Positions 22,102-34,751 of a DNA stretch of 64,000 nucleotides are shown here, piece after piece. Below the pieces are notes generated by a model. It was not told the DNA's origin, did no database searches, and saw nothing but the letters and a program-made list of their open reading frames with translations. The number at the start of each line of letters is the position of its first letter. Position 1 is the stretch's first letter. Origin of the DNA: Portulaca oleracea (lineage: Eukaryota; Streptophyta; Magnoliopsida; Caryophyllales; Portulacaceae); assembly GCA_029582165.1 (NCBI GenBank), contig CM055886.1:24118669-24182668 (forward strand), given 5' to 3'. The position numbers were made by a program, and so were the translations under genes.

Positions 22102-25100
22102 TGTAGACATTTTTCCTCGCCTTTCGGGCTTGCGAACGTCCACGTGCATTGGGGTATAATTTGGAGGTTTGTGCTGGGCTTTAACTTTTGAAACTCTTTA
22201 AGGAATTAGTCATACATTTCATGAATAATATTTGTAAAATCACTTTCCCTATACTTATGCATTTCATGAGTCCTTGAATTAAACCTTTAAGAGTGAACAT
22301 CCACTTGTTCCAAACTCTTCTAAATTTAACCCAATTTGCTCATTTGTTAGGCTTGGAAGCCAAGAAAAACTAAAAAGAAAATAAAGAAGATTCCGCCTGC
22401 GAAACCCAATAATGGATTCAGGGGTAAGATTACGAACTTGAAAAGTAAAGACTTTAAGAGTCCGCTCTCACAAAAGGAAAGACTCTACTAAAAGTTTAAA
22501 GATGTGCTTTTCATAAAGTTTGGAAGGGAAATGGATGAATACTTTATAGAATCATTTCATTGAATCATGCAAAAAGAACTTTACAAAATAAAAGGTACAA
22601 ATACACACTTATTTACAAGGAGAAAGAACACTTCAAAGCTTACATTGTGATTTTGTTGGGAAAAGCTTGCCTAGCCTCTTGATGCTTGAAACTCCCCTGT
22701 AAGATTCGAGAGTTTTATTAAGAGTAATTACCTCGATTAAGGGTCTAATTTAGGTTATTTATTTATTTATTTATAGGATTATTGATTAATTTTCTGTTTT
22801 ATGTGATTATATTTATAGTTATATTTATATATTTGAATTAGGAATTTATTGGAAGATCAACTTATTAATTAGTGGACTTGCTATATTATTTGGTAATTAG
22901 GTTATAAATTGAGAAAGGAAGGGAATAAGAGAAAGGTATAATTATTATTTGGATGGGTACACAATTAATATGGAAAAAGGGATTAATATCCCCATTTTTC
23001 TTGGGTTTTGATGGCAAGAAAGAAGAAAGAAAAGAAGAAGGGGGCCAAACCCTTTTTTGGTTACTGGCAAAAAAAAACGCACGCAGAGAAAGAGAGAGAA
23101 GCGGTGGTGGCGGCACCGTCTGGTGGCCCAGCCACGGACGCGCAAAAAGAAAGGGAGAGAAGGCAACGGCAGTCGGTAGGACACCGATGCGCGACCGCGT
23201 GCAAGAGAGGGAGAAGTGGTGGAGGCGGCGACAGCGGCACCGCCTGGTCGCCAGCCGTCGACACACAACAGTGTTAGTGGTGGTTGTTGAGCACGGAGGT
23301 GCCGGGGGTTCCAATTCGGTGGTTCGGGTCCGGGTTAGCAGACCACAAGGATAGCTAGGGAGCCTCAATTCAGGCCCAAATCAGGAAACCCGAGTTGTCA
23401 ACTAATGGAATCAAAGTGGGTAATCTTTGTCCTCTCTTAATAACCATTAAGTTTCAGGTTTAGTTAACAGATTTTAAATACCGAATTTATGCCTGGAATT
23501 ATTAATTGTGTTGTAATAGTTGGATTGATATATGTAGCTGAGTTCGAAGTTGGTTGGTATTTGGGTTGAACATTGAGCGTCGAGGTTTGTTTGGCACAAT
23601 GTATGTGAGGAGGGAGCTCGGGTTGATTTGTGAAATTAGAATGTCTTGGGTTGAATAGATAATTGTATAGAGGATTGTTTAATTGTCTTATGTATTACCT
23701 CCGTTGTAATATATGTCAATATTATTTGATTTACGGTCCGAGTGACCTTATATATGTGAATATGTGAATACGTGCATACCGGTCCGTGTTAGAATGGATA
23801 GGTTATGTTTAAAATGATTTTAATTTGGTGATTATGTGGAAAGTATGCATATATGGATCTTGGATGATCTATAATACTTAAAGAATGAGATTTTGAGTTT
23901 ATGGTTAGATGATTTGGTATCTAGTATATTGTAATTATGCTCTAGTCTAGTGTGAATGGAAATTAGATTACTTGTTAGTCGTTATATGTGAATTTAAGTC
24001 TCTATGTACATACTTATATCTCTTTTATTATGGGCTTGTGTAATTGAAAGGTGTTTGTATTATTTTTGATTCAAAAGAAAGGATTTCAAGTGAATAATTT
24101 AGGGTGTGTTGAAAAGCATTTGCATTTCCAAATCGTTAATACTTTATTAAATGGATTTAGCGTAATTAAAGAAGACTTATTTGAGTTATTCGAGCTTTTG
24201 AATTTCTTAAATGGAAAAAGGTTTGAAAATTGGCCAGTTGAGCTATTTTAATTTGAATGAAAGGTATACTTCTACTTTATATACATTTATATACGATTTG
24301 GAAAGCTATTTAGATGAGAAGTGTATGGTATGGAATTGTTATGCGATTTACGAGTATTGAAATGGTTTTCGGGTTAGGTGTATTGCACTAGGTACTGGAC
24401 TAATTGGAAAGTCGGGTTACCACCTGAAAGGGGAACCGAATCGGCTAGGTATATAAAGTCTATTGACGTTAGAATTTCCTGGGAAGTTAAACTAACTGTC
24501 TTAAGGGGGAACCGGCCCCGATAAGAAAGTGCTGAAAGTACCCTACGCCCATGGTATTGATATTTTTGTACAATGGAACGAAGGAAGGATTATATGAAAT
24601 CGTTGGTTTATTGGTAATGGTTATATATTATGATTATGAATGGATAGAAAAGGCGATTTGAATAACTTTATTGCGTATTTTGAATGTGTGAGTTACTTTT
24701 CAATATTGAAAATGTTATATTTATATTTAGAATGGTTTTGAAAGGTTTTGAAGTATGAATTATATGTTACTTGAGGATTACTAAGTTTATGAATTGTGCT
24801 TGAACATGTTCAGACTAAGTTTCAAAAGGTCTTGTGAGTTAAATAAGTAGCTTATTTTGTTACTCATGACTCATGAGTTATATGTGATATTTAAGCTTTT
24901 CGAGTGTGTCTTTTAATTAGACTGATACATTGCATGTCAATCTTGTCTTGATTGCTTATGGTGGGGCTATGTAGGATATATGAGTTACTCGAGCGGTCAC
25001 TATGGGGGGAGGGGAGGGGAGGGGAGGGGAAGATGATGTGTATTGAAATGGGTTGCAACCTAATAGAATACTTTAAATGCTTCACTGATGGCATCCTAAC

Positions 25101-26706
25101 TGTTTTCATGACTAAGAAGGTTATTCCATTCCCCTGTAGTCAATTGAGAAGATATGAGATTGCTTAATTACCTCACAGAAGACATGTAGATGCTTGAATG
25201 GAAACCATATACCTAAATTCCTACTTGATGACTGGAAGATGTATTTATGCCCTGATGATTATGCTTGGGAGAATGCAGGATTAAGATGACTCCTGTTTTT
25301 AAGTTGCTTGAATCCTAATGGTTGTTCCAGGGTACAAGTTACCCACTGAGTTGTGGTTTACTCATACCCCTCTTTCCCTACCCCTTACAGGTCAAAATGA
25401 AGATGAGGAGTTGGCTGCATGTTTAGAAACAAAAGTATTCCTAGTTGTTTATATATATAGGAAGTAATTGTTTTGTAATTTGAATTGTTTTGTAAATATA
25501 TTTGGAATGCTTGGGTTGGTTGATGCATTTAGATTGTACTCCGAGCGTGTGGCTCGTGATATACTCCGACGTGTGGTCGTTGAGTTTGTTATCAGTTCGT
25601 TTGGTTTTATTTACAGGGATGTAAGGCTGTAAGTCTAGGAACGTCCACATTACAAATGGTACTTTGCCGGATTTTCCCCAGAGAATTTTAGAAATGAATT
25701 TTCGAGTTCACCTTTTTACCTTTCTCAACCTTAATTAGGTTGAGATTGACCTTAATAGTCCTATTAGGGAGCGAGCTGTTACACTTCCCTTTGTGATGCC
25801 TTTAGAAACCTCCTCTCAAAGTGCCAAAATGGAGAAATAAGATGATGGGAAAAGATGGAAAAAGGGTTGGTGGATAAATGGGTTAAAGAAAGCTCTTTTT
25901 GTGGTTTTGAATGTTTTTAAGCTAGGGTTTTTTTTGTAGAGTTTAGAATGGATAGAATAGGATGAGTGTTTAGGGTTTTATGATGATGGGAGAATGAAGA
26001 TTATGGTGGTGAGATATGTAGTGGAGATGGTAGAGAGGAAAGTAGAATAATGATATGAGAGATAGTATAAGAGTATAGGAAGAAGTATGAGAAGTAGAGA
26101 GAATGGATGAAGAATAGAATGAAGAAGTGAGGAAATGGATTGAAGAGTGAGTTGGTGAGTGAAATGGCTTTGGGAGGAATAGTATTTATAGGCTTAGGAG
26201 GTAGTAGGCATTCATGCACACCTCGTAGTCTCCGGTCAACAACACATAATACCAAGGCAGTAGGGGGATGCTCACTTGTGGACGGTGGCACGTGGTCAAT
26301 TGACCACGTGTGGGTGGAGTCACCAAGGTCGACCGACCTATAGACAGGGGGTGGACCTGTTATCGTCCATGCATGCATGGACGGTGGTGGTGTGAAGACA
26401 ATATGCCTAGGGAGTGGAGATTCACACTGGACAGAGGGAGTGCTTGTGTTTAGCTTTTGTGAGTGTTCTTTGAGTGCTTTTGTTAGGATTTGATCCTGTG
26501 ACCTAGAGAACTTATTCTTATGACTTGCATGGCCTCATATTTTTATGTAAAAAATGTACATGTAGCTAGGTAAACTCACATGTGATCATGCATGTGACTT
26601 TAGATGGATAAAATACATGTAAATGCATGTACTTATCGGTTTTCTTCTCCTTTCTTGCTTTTATTTCTATAAAGATGTGTCATGCATCAAAATCCCGGTG
26701 TCTACA
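22102..26706 (-). mobile_element. 5' LTR of the Tat element, split by a nested solo LTR
   Basis: In plus orientation it begins TGTAGACATTTTTCC at 22102 and ends CGGTGTCTACA at 26706, so both ends carry the inverted TGTAGACA. Subtracting the nested insertion (22698-25783) leaves about 1.5 kb. The outer edge abuts the copia LTR-like copy at 26732, so the Tat element inserted into or beside that older element. No matching 3' LTR was found on the left. Confidence 0.7.
22698..25783 (+). mobile_element. Solo LTR, probably chromovirus (Tekay/Del-like) gypsy
   Basis: A block of about 3.1 kb starting TGTAAGATTCGAG and ending GGAGCGAGCTGTTACA, with no coding domain. Ends of this type (...GTTACA) and an LTR of several kb fit plant Tekay/Del-like chromoviruses. 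The flanks (CTCCC|C before, CTTCC after) are only an approximate 5-bp TSD. A GC-rich patch (23040-23340) and a GGGGA microsatellite (about 25004-25030) lie inside. Open frames at 22886-23368 on both strands are composition artefacts. Confidence 0.5.
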
Positions 26707-26731
26707 ATCATGCTGTTAACCATCGACCTAA

Positions 26732-27345
26732 AAGCTTTATTCGCCCAACCTCCATGCAAATTGAAATAACAAGGAAGCTATCTAAGGTTTAACACAACAA
26801 GTTTACTTACTCTTGCACTAAGAGAGAAGCTATAGAGTATATTATCTTATGCCCAAAAAGAGAGGAAGTTAGGGGAGTAGAGAATGTATATTTTTCAATG
26901 TATATACCAACTCTCCAAAGGACCGGTTATATAGTGTTTAGGAAGGAATAGTTAGCCATTAATGATAATAACTAGAAGTGTAAGATGGGGGTAGAAATTC
27001 AGGAATTTTGAGAGGATAATGAAATTTCTTAACTAATGTGATTAAATTTCTCTACAACTAAACCAGGAAAAACCCTCCAAAAAGATTATCAAGAAGGTCT
27101 ACACGCCTTCTAGGCCTCTATCGAGTGGGCAGGCGACGACGGCAACACGTGCGCTTGTTGTTGCTTAAGTCACCTTCAATCGCTTAAAACATATATCCAA
27201 GTAATTTGGTATAGCCACGGAAAAGGAGATATTTAAACCCTATGGAGAAACTATTCAACTATCCATGTGGGTCACTTAGCAAAAGAGAGAAAGAAACTAC
27301 CCATTTGAATGTAATTATTCCAACTCTCCCTCCCCAACCTGTAAA
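26732..27345 (-). repeat. Copia-element terminal region, copy 2 (likely 5' LTR)
   Basis: Diverged copy of 8612-9250 in the same orientation. With the minus-strand copia pol relics lying between the copies, the pair is best explained as the two LTRs of one old element blown apart by later insertions. Divergence is visible in every line of the comparison. Confidence 0.55.
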
Positions 27346-28708
27346 ACTTATTGGTGGTTAATGATGCGATAGTAGTGAAGTGGATAGACCAACTTTACCA
27401 GGTTAAAAAATGTTAATCGTCCATGATTTGGTTCATGGAGATTGGAGCAATTTTAGCATGTGGATGACTAATGGAATACCTTTAATTCATTTCACCTCTT
27501 ATGAGAATATTAGCTTAGACTAATAACATCATCTAGTGGCAGTTATTAAGGTTTCATCTTCAACTTTGTGCCCTAGTTTGGCTCAAGTATTTGATTTGAC
27601 CTATTATTTGGTTTTTGTTTATGAACTCAAATGCTGTCAATAACCTAGTCGTTGTTGGATATAATGCAGACTGTAACAACAATCAGAACAAAAAGGAAAT
27701 ATCTTACTTAACACATTGAATTCATAGACAGCCATGGCATGTTGGAACCATTATCTGAAAACGATTTCGCGTGAGCAGTGGTGCAAACTCTTCTATGGTG
27801 GTCACTTCTCGGAATTACACGATTCTTGTAAATCTTGTGCATTCTCAGTTAACCAGCTGAAGCTAAACGGTTTTTGTTTAAATGAAAAATAGAAAAAGAA
27901 AGAAGAGAATTTTCCGTGTTTTTTTTTTGTGTTTAAAAAAAGCAACAAAAGAAATTATATTGGTTGAGAAAAATGTGCACTGTAGGACAAAACCTTGGAA
28001 TTAGTAAAGAAAAATGACCACAAGAGAGCTTTGTAAATTAACACCTAACACACACCAATATTGAATGGTATGTATGTTGGGGAAGACAAGATTACACATT
28101 CATTAAAAACACAAGATAAGAGATCACTTGAGTGGTTAGAAATCGAGAGTTAAGATACGTCTCTCCTTAAGACTTATTCACAAGACTGTGAATCAAGGGT
28201 AAAGCCTAACTTCTTGTGAATAAAAGAACAAGACCTCTCAAATGAATTCAAGAGTTGTTGCAGTTCAACACCTTAAAAGTATGTTGAAGTTCTCTAGGAC
28301 TTGAAGAAGAGAAGAATGTTGTTTTCAATGAATAAAATTCATCTCCTATTTGTAGGGTTATGGAGTATCGGCATGACCCATGAGCATAATTTAAGGGATT
28401 AACATCATGGTTAAGAGATCATATTTTGCTAATTACACTAGTCAAGATCCACCCTTAATATAATCCCCAAGTGGATTATATAAAGACTAAAATCAAGGAA
28501 ATTCAAAATCATGGGAGTTAGACACTGACATGACCAATGTCGTTTGGACACAGTCTATGTCAGACCATGCCTCACATTCTGGTCTTACGTACAACGACAT
28601 GGTTTGTGTTAAGTCTAATTCAGCCCAAATCTTTTCATTGACTTTCAAATCAACCTTAAACTATTTGTGAATTTGCATCCTTTTAATTAATCCCTTAACT
28701 CTTAGAAC
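27346..28708. other. No recognisable gene
   Basis: No coding motif. A segment at about 28030-28500 has the look of a retrotransposon LTR (short purine/pyrimidine-rich unit with AATGAATAAAATTC), but no ends could be fixed. Confidence 0.35.
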
Positions 28709-29115
28709 TTAGCTAATAGATAATCATAACAAAGAGATAAATAGTTGTGTATTATGATAGGGAAATGATTATGTCTTATAAAATGCATGAATTGATGTAA
28801 TTATAATTTCGAAAATATATTGTTAAAATAATTTGTATAATTCAAAAAAATATTTTGTTATGGGCTAACATAGGATGTCATCAACTTGTAATTATATTTT
28901 GTTATCGGACTACCATTTAGTATGAAATGGTAGGAAAAATAAATAAGAATTTAGCTAATAGATAATCGTAACAAAGAGGTAAATAGTTGTGTCTTATGGT
29001 AGGGAAATGATTATTCTTATAAAATGCATGAATTGGTGTAATTATAATTTTGAAAAATTATTGTTAAAATACTTTGTATAAAAATTAAAAAAATATTTTG
29101 TTATCGACTAACACA
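28709..29115 (+). repeat. Direct duplication of about 160 bp
   Basis: TTAGCTAATAGATAATC at 28709 and again at 28951 begin two copies that stay alignable to about 28860 and 29105, separated by about 80 bp. Copies differ by scattered substitutions and small gaps. Confidence 0.75.
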
Positions 29116-30144
29116 AGAAAAATCAAAATTTTGAATTTCTATTATTTAACAATAGCCATGAACATATTATTGTTAAAAGAAATTGTATGAATGTTTAACA
29201 CAATCAGTTATATTAATCTACTTGAATGTGGAGATCTAAATTTATATTTTTGAATTTAACATTTCTTATCTATTATCAAAATTTAGAAGGAGAAAAAGGT
29301 TATGACAAGAATATATGAAGCATGACCATATTAAAATATTCATATACTAGCTAGAAAAAATATTTATAGAAGTAACAAATTATGTATTTATTTGATTACA
29401 TGATTAATGCAACAAAATTCAATATTAATTGTGAAGGGAAATTTTATATCCCCAAAATTTGAATAAATAAATTGAATATTAACTAATATTAGTGGATTTA
29501 TACATAAAAATAATCATATTCAAAGAAATTAATAAACGCAAAATAAAAGACATTTGTTCTTTGATATAATATTCAATTTAGAAAGTCATTATCTAACTAA
29601 ATCAAAATTTTAGTGAATCATATACATCATTATTAGAAAATTATATATTTTCTTATCAGGATGATAAAATTTTAAATAAAATAATTGAAAGTAAAATTAA
29701 TATTTATAGTATTTTATATAATAATAAAAAAAGTCATTGAGAAAATTTAGAGGGATATTGCACACATAAGCTATAATATTTTTCACTTGATAATCCAATC
29801 AAATATTGTAAGTATTTACTGCATGTGTAAAGCTGATTTACAATAACAGAAATACAGAATTATTTAAATAAAATTATGAAAAAGTATTTTATACTTAATT
29901 ATGTAAATTGTGAGGAACTTTGTTGTTTATTTGTTTGAATAACAAAGTATTAATATTATTCTTTCAAACAGTGAAAAGTATTTAATAGTTAAATAGCGTA
30001 CTATTAAGTAATACTTTTATATGTTGAGTTGTTCATGTAACTTTTTATTTAACAAAGAAAATTATATGGTGATCTAGAGGTTAGAACAAAATTTGTGAAT
30101 AATTGTTTTTAAAAATAATTATTAACAATAATTGTACGAACCAT
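29116..30144. other. AT-rich interval, nothing recognised
   Basis: Very AT-rich sequence without open frames or defined repeats. Confidence 0.5.
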
Positions 30145-30265
30145 TGTTGAGTTGTCCCACATCGGCCTTTGACACTCATATTGTGGTGTTTATAATAATA
30201 ACTTGGGTGCCTCAACCTCTTAAGCTAGCTTTTAGGGTTGAATTGGGCTCAAGTCCATTATTTCA
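30145..30265 (+). mobile_element. TRIM-like LTR fragment
   Basis: TGTTGAGTTGTCCCACATCGG near 30145, TATAATAATAACTTGGG, CTTAAGCTAGCTTTTAGGG and GGGCTCAAGTCCATTA follow in the order seen in plant TRIM-type LTRs (GTCCCACATCGG ... TATAAT ... AGCTAGCTTTTGGG). No second LTR was found. Confidence 0.45.
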
Positions 30266-30779
30266 CAACCACTGGTATAAAATTAGTATCTCCAATATAA
30301 TGATAGGTCAACTTTGCTAGAGTTACACGTAACATTTATTTTGCCCTGGATGTTCTTATATATAATACTGTAGTAAAAGCAATACTAATACTAGAAATCA
30401 GTGTAGTACATTACAATTGTTATTTATCTATTTCACAAGGATGTGCATTATTGCTGGTATCAAGTAGTCTTGTATTGCTAAATTCGACCAAATTCAATTC
30501 CACCAAAAGAAAAAGTAAGCTTGTCTTTCCTTGTATGTCTGGACTTCGAAGAGCTCTAATTTCTATTGGACATGCAGCATGGGAGAATAGTGTAAAAATC
30601 CCCAACTAATTGGCATTTCTACCTTTTACGCGATACATAATCAGATCAATAAGGTTGAGCATAACATAACAGAAAGAAAAATGCTTCATTACAAAATTCC
30701 AAATAAATGAGCCACGTACTCTTTCTAGTCTCTACCAGCAAGTGCATAAAAAAGGAGACTTAATTATTTGGGTCACAAA

Positions 30780-30843
30780 TCATTCAACTGCTGCCTTCTT
30801 CAAACTATCACTTTCCATTGCCTTGGATGTGCTAGGATACAAG
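30780..30843 (-). pseudogene. Possible last exon of an unidentified gene
   Basis: On the minus strand a splice-acceptor-like TCTCTTTCTAG is followed by a 64-base frame ending MESDSLKKAAVE then TGA. Its codon content looks protein-like, but there is no partner exon: the sequence upstream is cut by the LTR element at 31097. It may be the remnant of a host gene tail or chance. Confidence 0.2.
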
Positions 30844-31096
30844 CTAGAAAGAGACATTAGAATTCTAGACTGTTTTCTATCAGTTTAGAATAGCTATCTC
30901 TTTACAAAAAAATATTGTGCTATATTTCTAATTATATTTAACAAGATATTAGTAAACTTGAAACCCCTTCAACAGTTATTATGATTAGAAAAATAAAGGA
31001 CAAAAATTTTCTATAAGACTCTATCCTTCTAAGAAAATTGAAGTTATAAAAATACACAAATGAGTTTGTGTCCAGTTTGGTAACTCAAAACACAAC

Positions 31097-31754
31097 TGTA
31101 AGAGAAAAAAATATAATAGCAAGGTAACAGCGGAAGCGAATAATAAATCGAATTCGAGACGACGGAAATTACGACAAAATTCATGAACAAAATAATAAGA
31201 GCGATAAAAGAACACAACCACAAGGTTTACGTGGGAAACCGAAGAACTCGGAGAAAAACCCACGGACGGCGACAGCCAGAAAACAATCCACTATGAGAAA
31301 GGAGGAGTATAACCTGATCCCTATCACAGGGTGTGATGCGATCCATAATAGAGGAGATTACTATCACAATCTCTCTCACTCACAACTCATAATCTTTCTC
31401 TCTCGGGATACAATTGGGATCGAAAATATTGGTGAGACCTTTTTCCCTCTCAATATTTTCTCCCTCTCTGACTCTCTATAACTCGATCATTGTTCGCCGT
31501 ACTCGACGACGCCAAGTGCCGTGCGCCATGCGCCGCACGTCGGGCCGTAAAATAAAGTGGAGAATATCGAACCCTATTTATAGGAAAAACTCCCTATAAA
31601 CCTAACTTGACTCCCACTATAATTAGATTTAGAATCTAATACAATTAGAAAACCCAACATAATAAGGAAATCTAAATAATATCCTAATACAATTAGGAAA
31701 CAAATAATTGTGAGATCAAGAGATTCTGTGATTTTAGGACACATTCCTAACAAA
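31097..31754 (-). repeat. 3' LTR of the 2.07-kb copia element
   Basis: 658 bp, TGTAAGAGAAAA...CATTCCTAACA in plus orientation. It shares GGGAAACCGAAGAACTCGG with the LTR at 11424-11970, so the two elements are related. It differs from the partner LTR by few substitutions and by small indels near its right end. Confidence 0.9.
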
Positions 31755-32482
31755 CTCCACCTTGGACTAAAATCAACGAATCATCGATCCAGATAAACAT
31801 ATTGACTATCGCTATCAACACGCCCCTCCACAGGGCATAGCCCTGCAGGGCACTCAAGCGGTAAACATCACATACCGTTGCCTGGATGCCTATTTGAGAC
31901 CACTGGCCGCTTGAGACCGCCATGCGCTTCGCCATCAGACCCTTGTAGGTGTATAAGCGCCCTTCCGGCTCTCTTCATCCGAACCATGGAACCCCGCGCG
32001 CTTTGGGACACCATCTTCTGCTTCTCACTGCAATCGTTAACCTCAATACGCTTTGTCATCGCTTTAGTGCGGTTATCCTAACTACCTCGCTCCCGGTCTT
32101 TCGATTTCTCCAACATCCACTCTACATGGCTCTTCTTGTGCACCCAATCTTCAGATATCACCGTCTGGTCTCCGATCTCCCTCCCGACGATCCTTGCCAT
32201 GCGCGGTTCTTCCTCCACATGAGGAACATCAGGCTCATCAACCTGAACTGTTTGAGCAGCAACCTACTCCACCTCGAACTCAGACTGCCCTGGTTCTTCT
32301 TTCTTTAACCCTTTTTCAAGTTCTCGTCGCTCATCGTTACATCAGTCTCCGTATAGGGATACTCAACATCCCTTACACCGTGCTGAATGAAGGACCGCCT
32401 TCAACTGCAGTCTCCCTGTTCCCTCGAATTTTGGAATTTCGCACTTTGTGATTGAAGCTATCTCCCCCTTGCTCTGATACCT
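31755..32482 (-). other. Internal region of the 2.07-kb copia element
   Basis: Distinctly more GC-rich than its LTRs. It has several overlapping open frames on both strands, none matching gag or pol convincingly. A minus-strand piece (EPDVPHVEEEP-like) is reminiscent of the integrase-RT linker of copia polyproteins, so it is probably a decayed pol remnant rather than a gene. Confidence 0.6.
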
Positions 32483-33164
32483 TGTAAGAGAAAAATATAA
32501 TAGCAAGGTAACAGCGGAAGCGAATAATAAATCGAATTCGAGATGACGGAAATTACGAGAAAATTCAGGAACAAAATAATAAGAGCGATAAAAGAACACA
32601 ACCACAAGGTTTACGTGGGAAACCGAAGAACTCGGAGAAAAACCCACGGACTGCGACAGCCAGAAAACAATCCACTATGAGAAAGGAGGAGTACAACTTG
32701 ATCACTATCACAGGGTGTGATGCGATCCATAACAGAGGAGATTACTATCACAATCTCTCACTCACAACTCACAATCTTTCTCTCTCGGGATACAATTGGG
32801 ATCGAAAATATTGGTGAGACCTTTTTCCCTCTCAATATTTTCTCCCTCTATGTTTCTCTATAACTTGATCCTTGTTCGTCGTACTCGACGACCCCAAGTA
32901 TCGTGCGCCATGCGCCGCACGCCAGGCCGTAAAATAAAGTGGAGAATACCGAACATATTAAGGAAACCTAAATAAGGAAACCCAACTTGACCCCCACTAT
33001 AATTAGATTTAGAATCTAATACAATTAGGAAATCCAACATAATAAGGAAACCTAAATAATATCCTAATACAATTAGGAAACAAATATCTTCAAAAAAAAA
33101 ATAATTAGGAAACAAATAATTATGAGATCAAGAGATTCTGTGATTTTAGAACACATTCCTAACA
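32483..33164 (-). repeat. 5' LTR of the 2.07-kb copia element
   Basis: 682 bp, same ends as 31097-31754. It carries an extra segment near 33086-33115 (a local duplication of AATTAGGAAACAAATA around an A-tract) that accounts for the length difference. Confidence 0.9.
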
Positions 33165-33260
33165 ACAACAATAACAACAGCAGCAGCAGCAGCAACAACA
33201 ACAACAACAATAATAATAATAATGATAATGAGGATGAAGATGATGATATATAATAATAAT
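33165..33260 (+). repeat. Compound trinucleotide microsatellite
   Basis: Runs of AAC, AGC, AAC, AAT and GAT/GATGAA units. It directly abuts the right LTR end, so the ACAAC TSD lies within it. Beyond, 33260-34110 shows no recognisable gene. Confidence 0.9.
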
Positions 33261-34119
33261 AAGTTACTATAATACTAATTCATAACACATTGACACTTAT
33301 TATGACCCTAATATGGATTTTTTTTAATGAAAATAGTTAAAATGATCGATATGATTAAGAGATAATCTGAAATATTCAACAATCTAAACATTTTAAACAT
33401 TTGAGTTCATAGAAAAATTGACATCAACAAGAAATTTAAAGAGAAATGGCAAAGTATGAAAATGTCAAATTCAAAGAAATAATTTTGTTGTGTCATTTCT
33501 AGCAGATAGGTTGTGATGTTCCAGTTTGGTTTGTTGTTTAGTTGTCTTGCTATTGCTGATATTTTTTATTGTTTCCATAATGTTGTTACGATATCTTCAG
33601 CTTGTTGAGGTCTTGAACAATAAAAAAATGTAACGGTAGGTGAACAATCTATAACGATTAGTACAAATGCATTATGGTAATTAAGTGTATAATTATTTAG
33701 ATGTTCTAATGACATTGATGTATTTGAAAAATTTTCATTCAATAAAAACAAATAAAAATTAAACCCTAACCATTTGTCCCTCCCTTGGGAAGATCCCTTG
33801 TAACATTATGTGGCTTGACACGTATGTCGGTCTTTGCTTGTAGTTTATATTTTTATATTGTCTTAATTTATTTGGCTACTTTCACAAATACAGTTATTCT
33901 ATTTTCTTTCCCCTAGACTCTAACTATTTTCACTAGGATTTAAGCATTTGGAGTTTAATATTTCTTTCTTTTGGTAGGAATCTCATATTTCATGTCAAGG
34001 GTTTAGTTTATATTGGCAAAAAGCTTTTATCATTGAGTGTGCAAAAATCATAGTGTTAGTATATACATGTTTTTATAGAATAGTAAGCGTATTTTCATTC
34101 GACAACATAAGTTACTCTA

Positions 34120-34500
34120 AAGAAGATTATGAACAAGGTGGACCTTTGGAGAGATACCTTGAAATCTAGAGATTTTAGACTGAGTAGGTCCAAGATCAAA
34201 TGATATGTTATTTTATGAACTTGAGAATGAGAGCCATAATTAAGAAGTTACATTGGACGGATAGTCATTTGATAGGTCAAAAGTTTAGATATATAGGTTC
34301 TGTCTTACAAAGAGATACAGAAATTAATGAAGATCGATATTACACATTGAATTAAGGTTGGTCAGCAAAAGTGAAAAATAGCCTAAGGAGTGTTGTTTGA
34401 TATGAGAATTCTCATTAAGTTTAAGGGCAAGATGTACTGTATCGTAATTAGACGAGTGATGCTATATACCGCAGAGTGTTGGGTGTTTAACGATAGTCTA
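34120..34500 (+). pseudogene. LINE reverse transcriptase relic
   Basis: Broken frames give LWRDTLKSRDFRLSRSKIK, FRYIGSVLQRDTEINED, WSAKVKNSLRSV and a YRRVLGV end. These match the plant LINE-type RT stretch (LE.WR..LE..GFRLSR.KTEY ... YLGS.I...G......R...GW.KW....GVL ... AMLYG.ECW). Only this C-terminal RT part remains. Confidence 0.75.
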
Positions 34501-34751
34501 ACGTACTAGAATACCGATCGTGTCTAACTCGGGGAACTGGGGCCCTTAAACTCTAGTCGGGTATTAGGTTCAAGTTCGGTCCAAGGTAACAAAATTAATG
34601 AGGGTTTTGGACTAAACTACGGGAGACACAGGAAGAAATAAGGTCTTACAGATGATAAAAGCAAGGGCTCGGGGATTTTACCAGGCTTTCTAACGAGAGA
34701 AAAAAAGGGTCCGTTAAGGGGTTTAGGAATATTCATAGGTAAGTTGTTTAG

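Larger units (their letters stand above)
31097..33164 (-). mobile_element. Complete non-autonomous copia element (about 2.07 kb)
   Basis: Two near-identical LTRs (31097-31754 and 32483-33164) flank a 728-bp internal region. TSD ACAAC lies on both sides (31092-31096, 33165-33169). The minus strand shows the PBS AGGTATCAGAGC beside the right LTR (32471-32482) and an AAGGTGGAG-type PPT beside the left LTR (31755-31768), so the element reads right to left. The internal region has no intact gene, so it must rely on an autonomous copia for mobilisation. Confidence 0.9.

Noticed and set aside
22886..23368. Long overlapping frames on both strands
   Set aside because: Arg/Pro/Ser-rich on one strand and Lys/Glu/Gly-rich on the other, inside a solo LTR; composition artefact.
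33092..33180. TSD of the 2.07-kb copia as weak evidence
   Set aside because: The right TSD lies in an AAC microsatellite where ACAAC could match by chance; I kept the element call because LTR pair, PBS and PPT are independent support.
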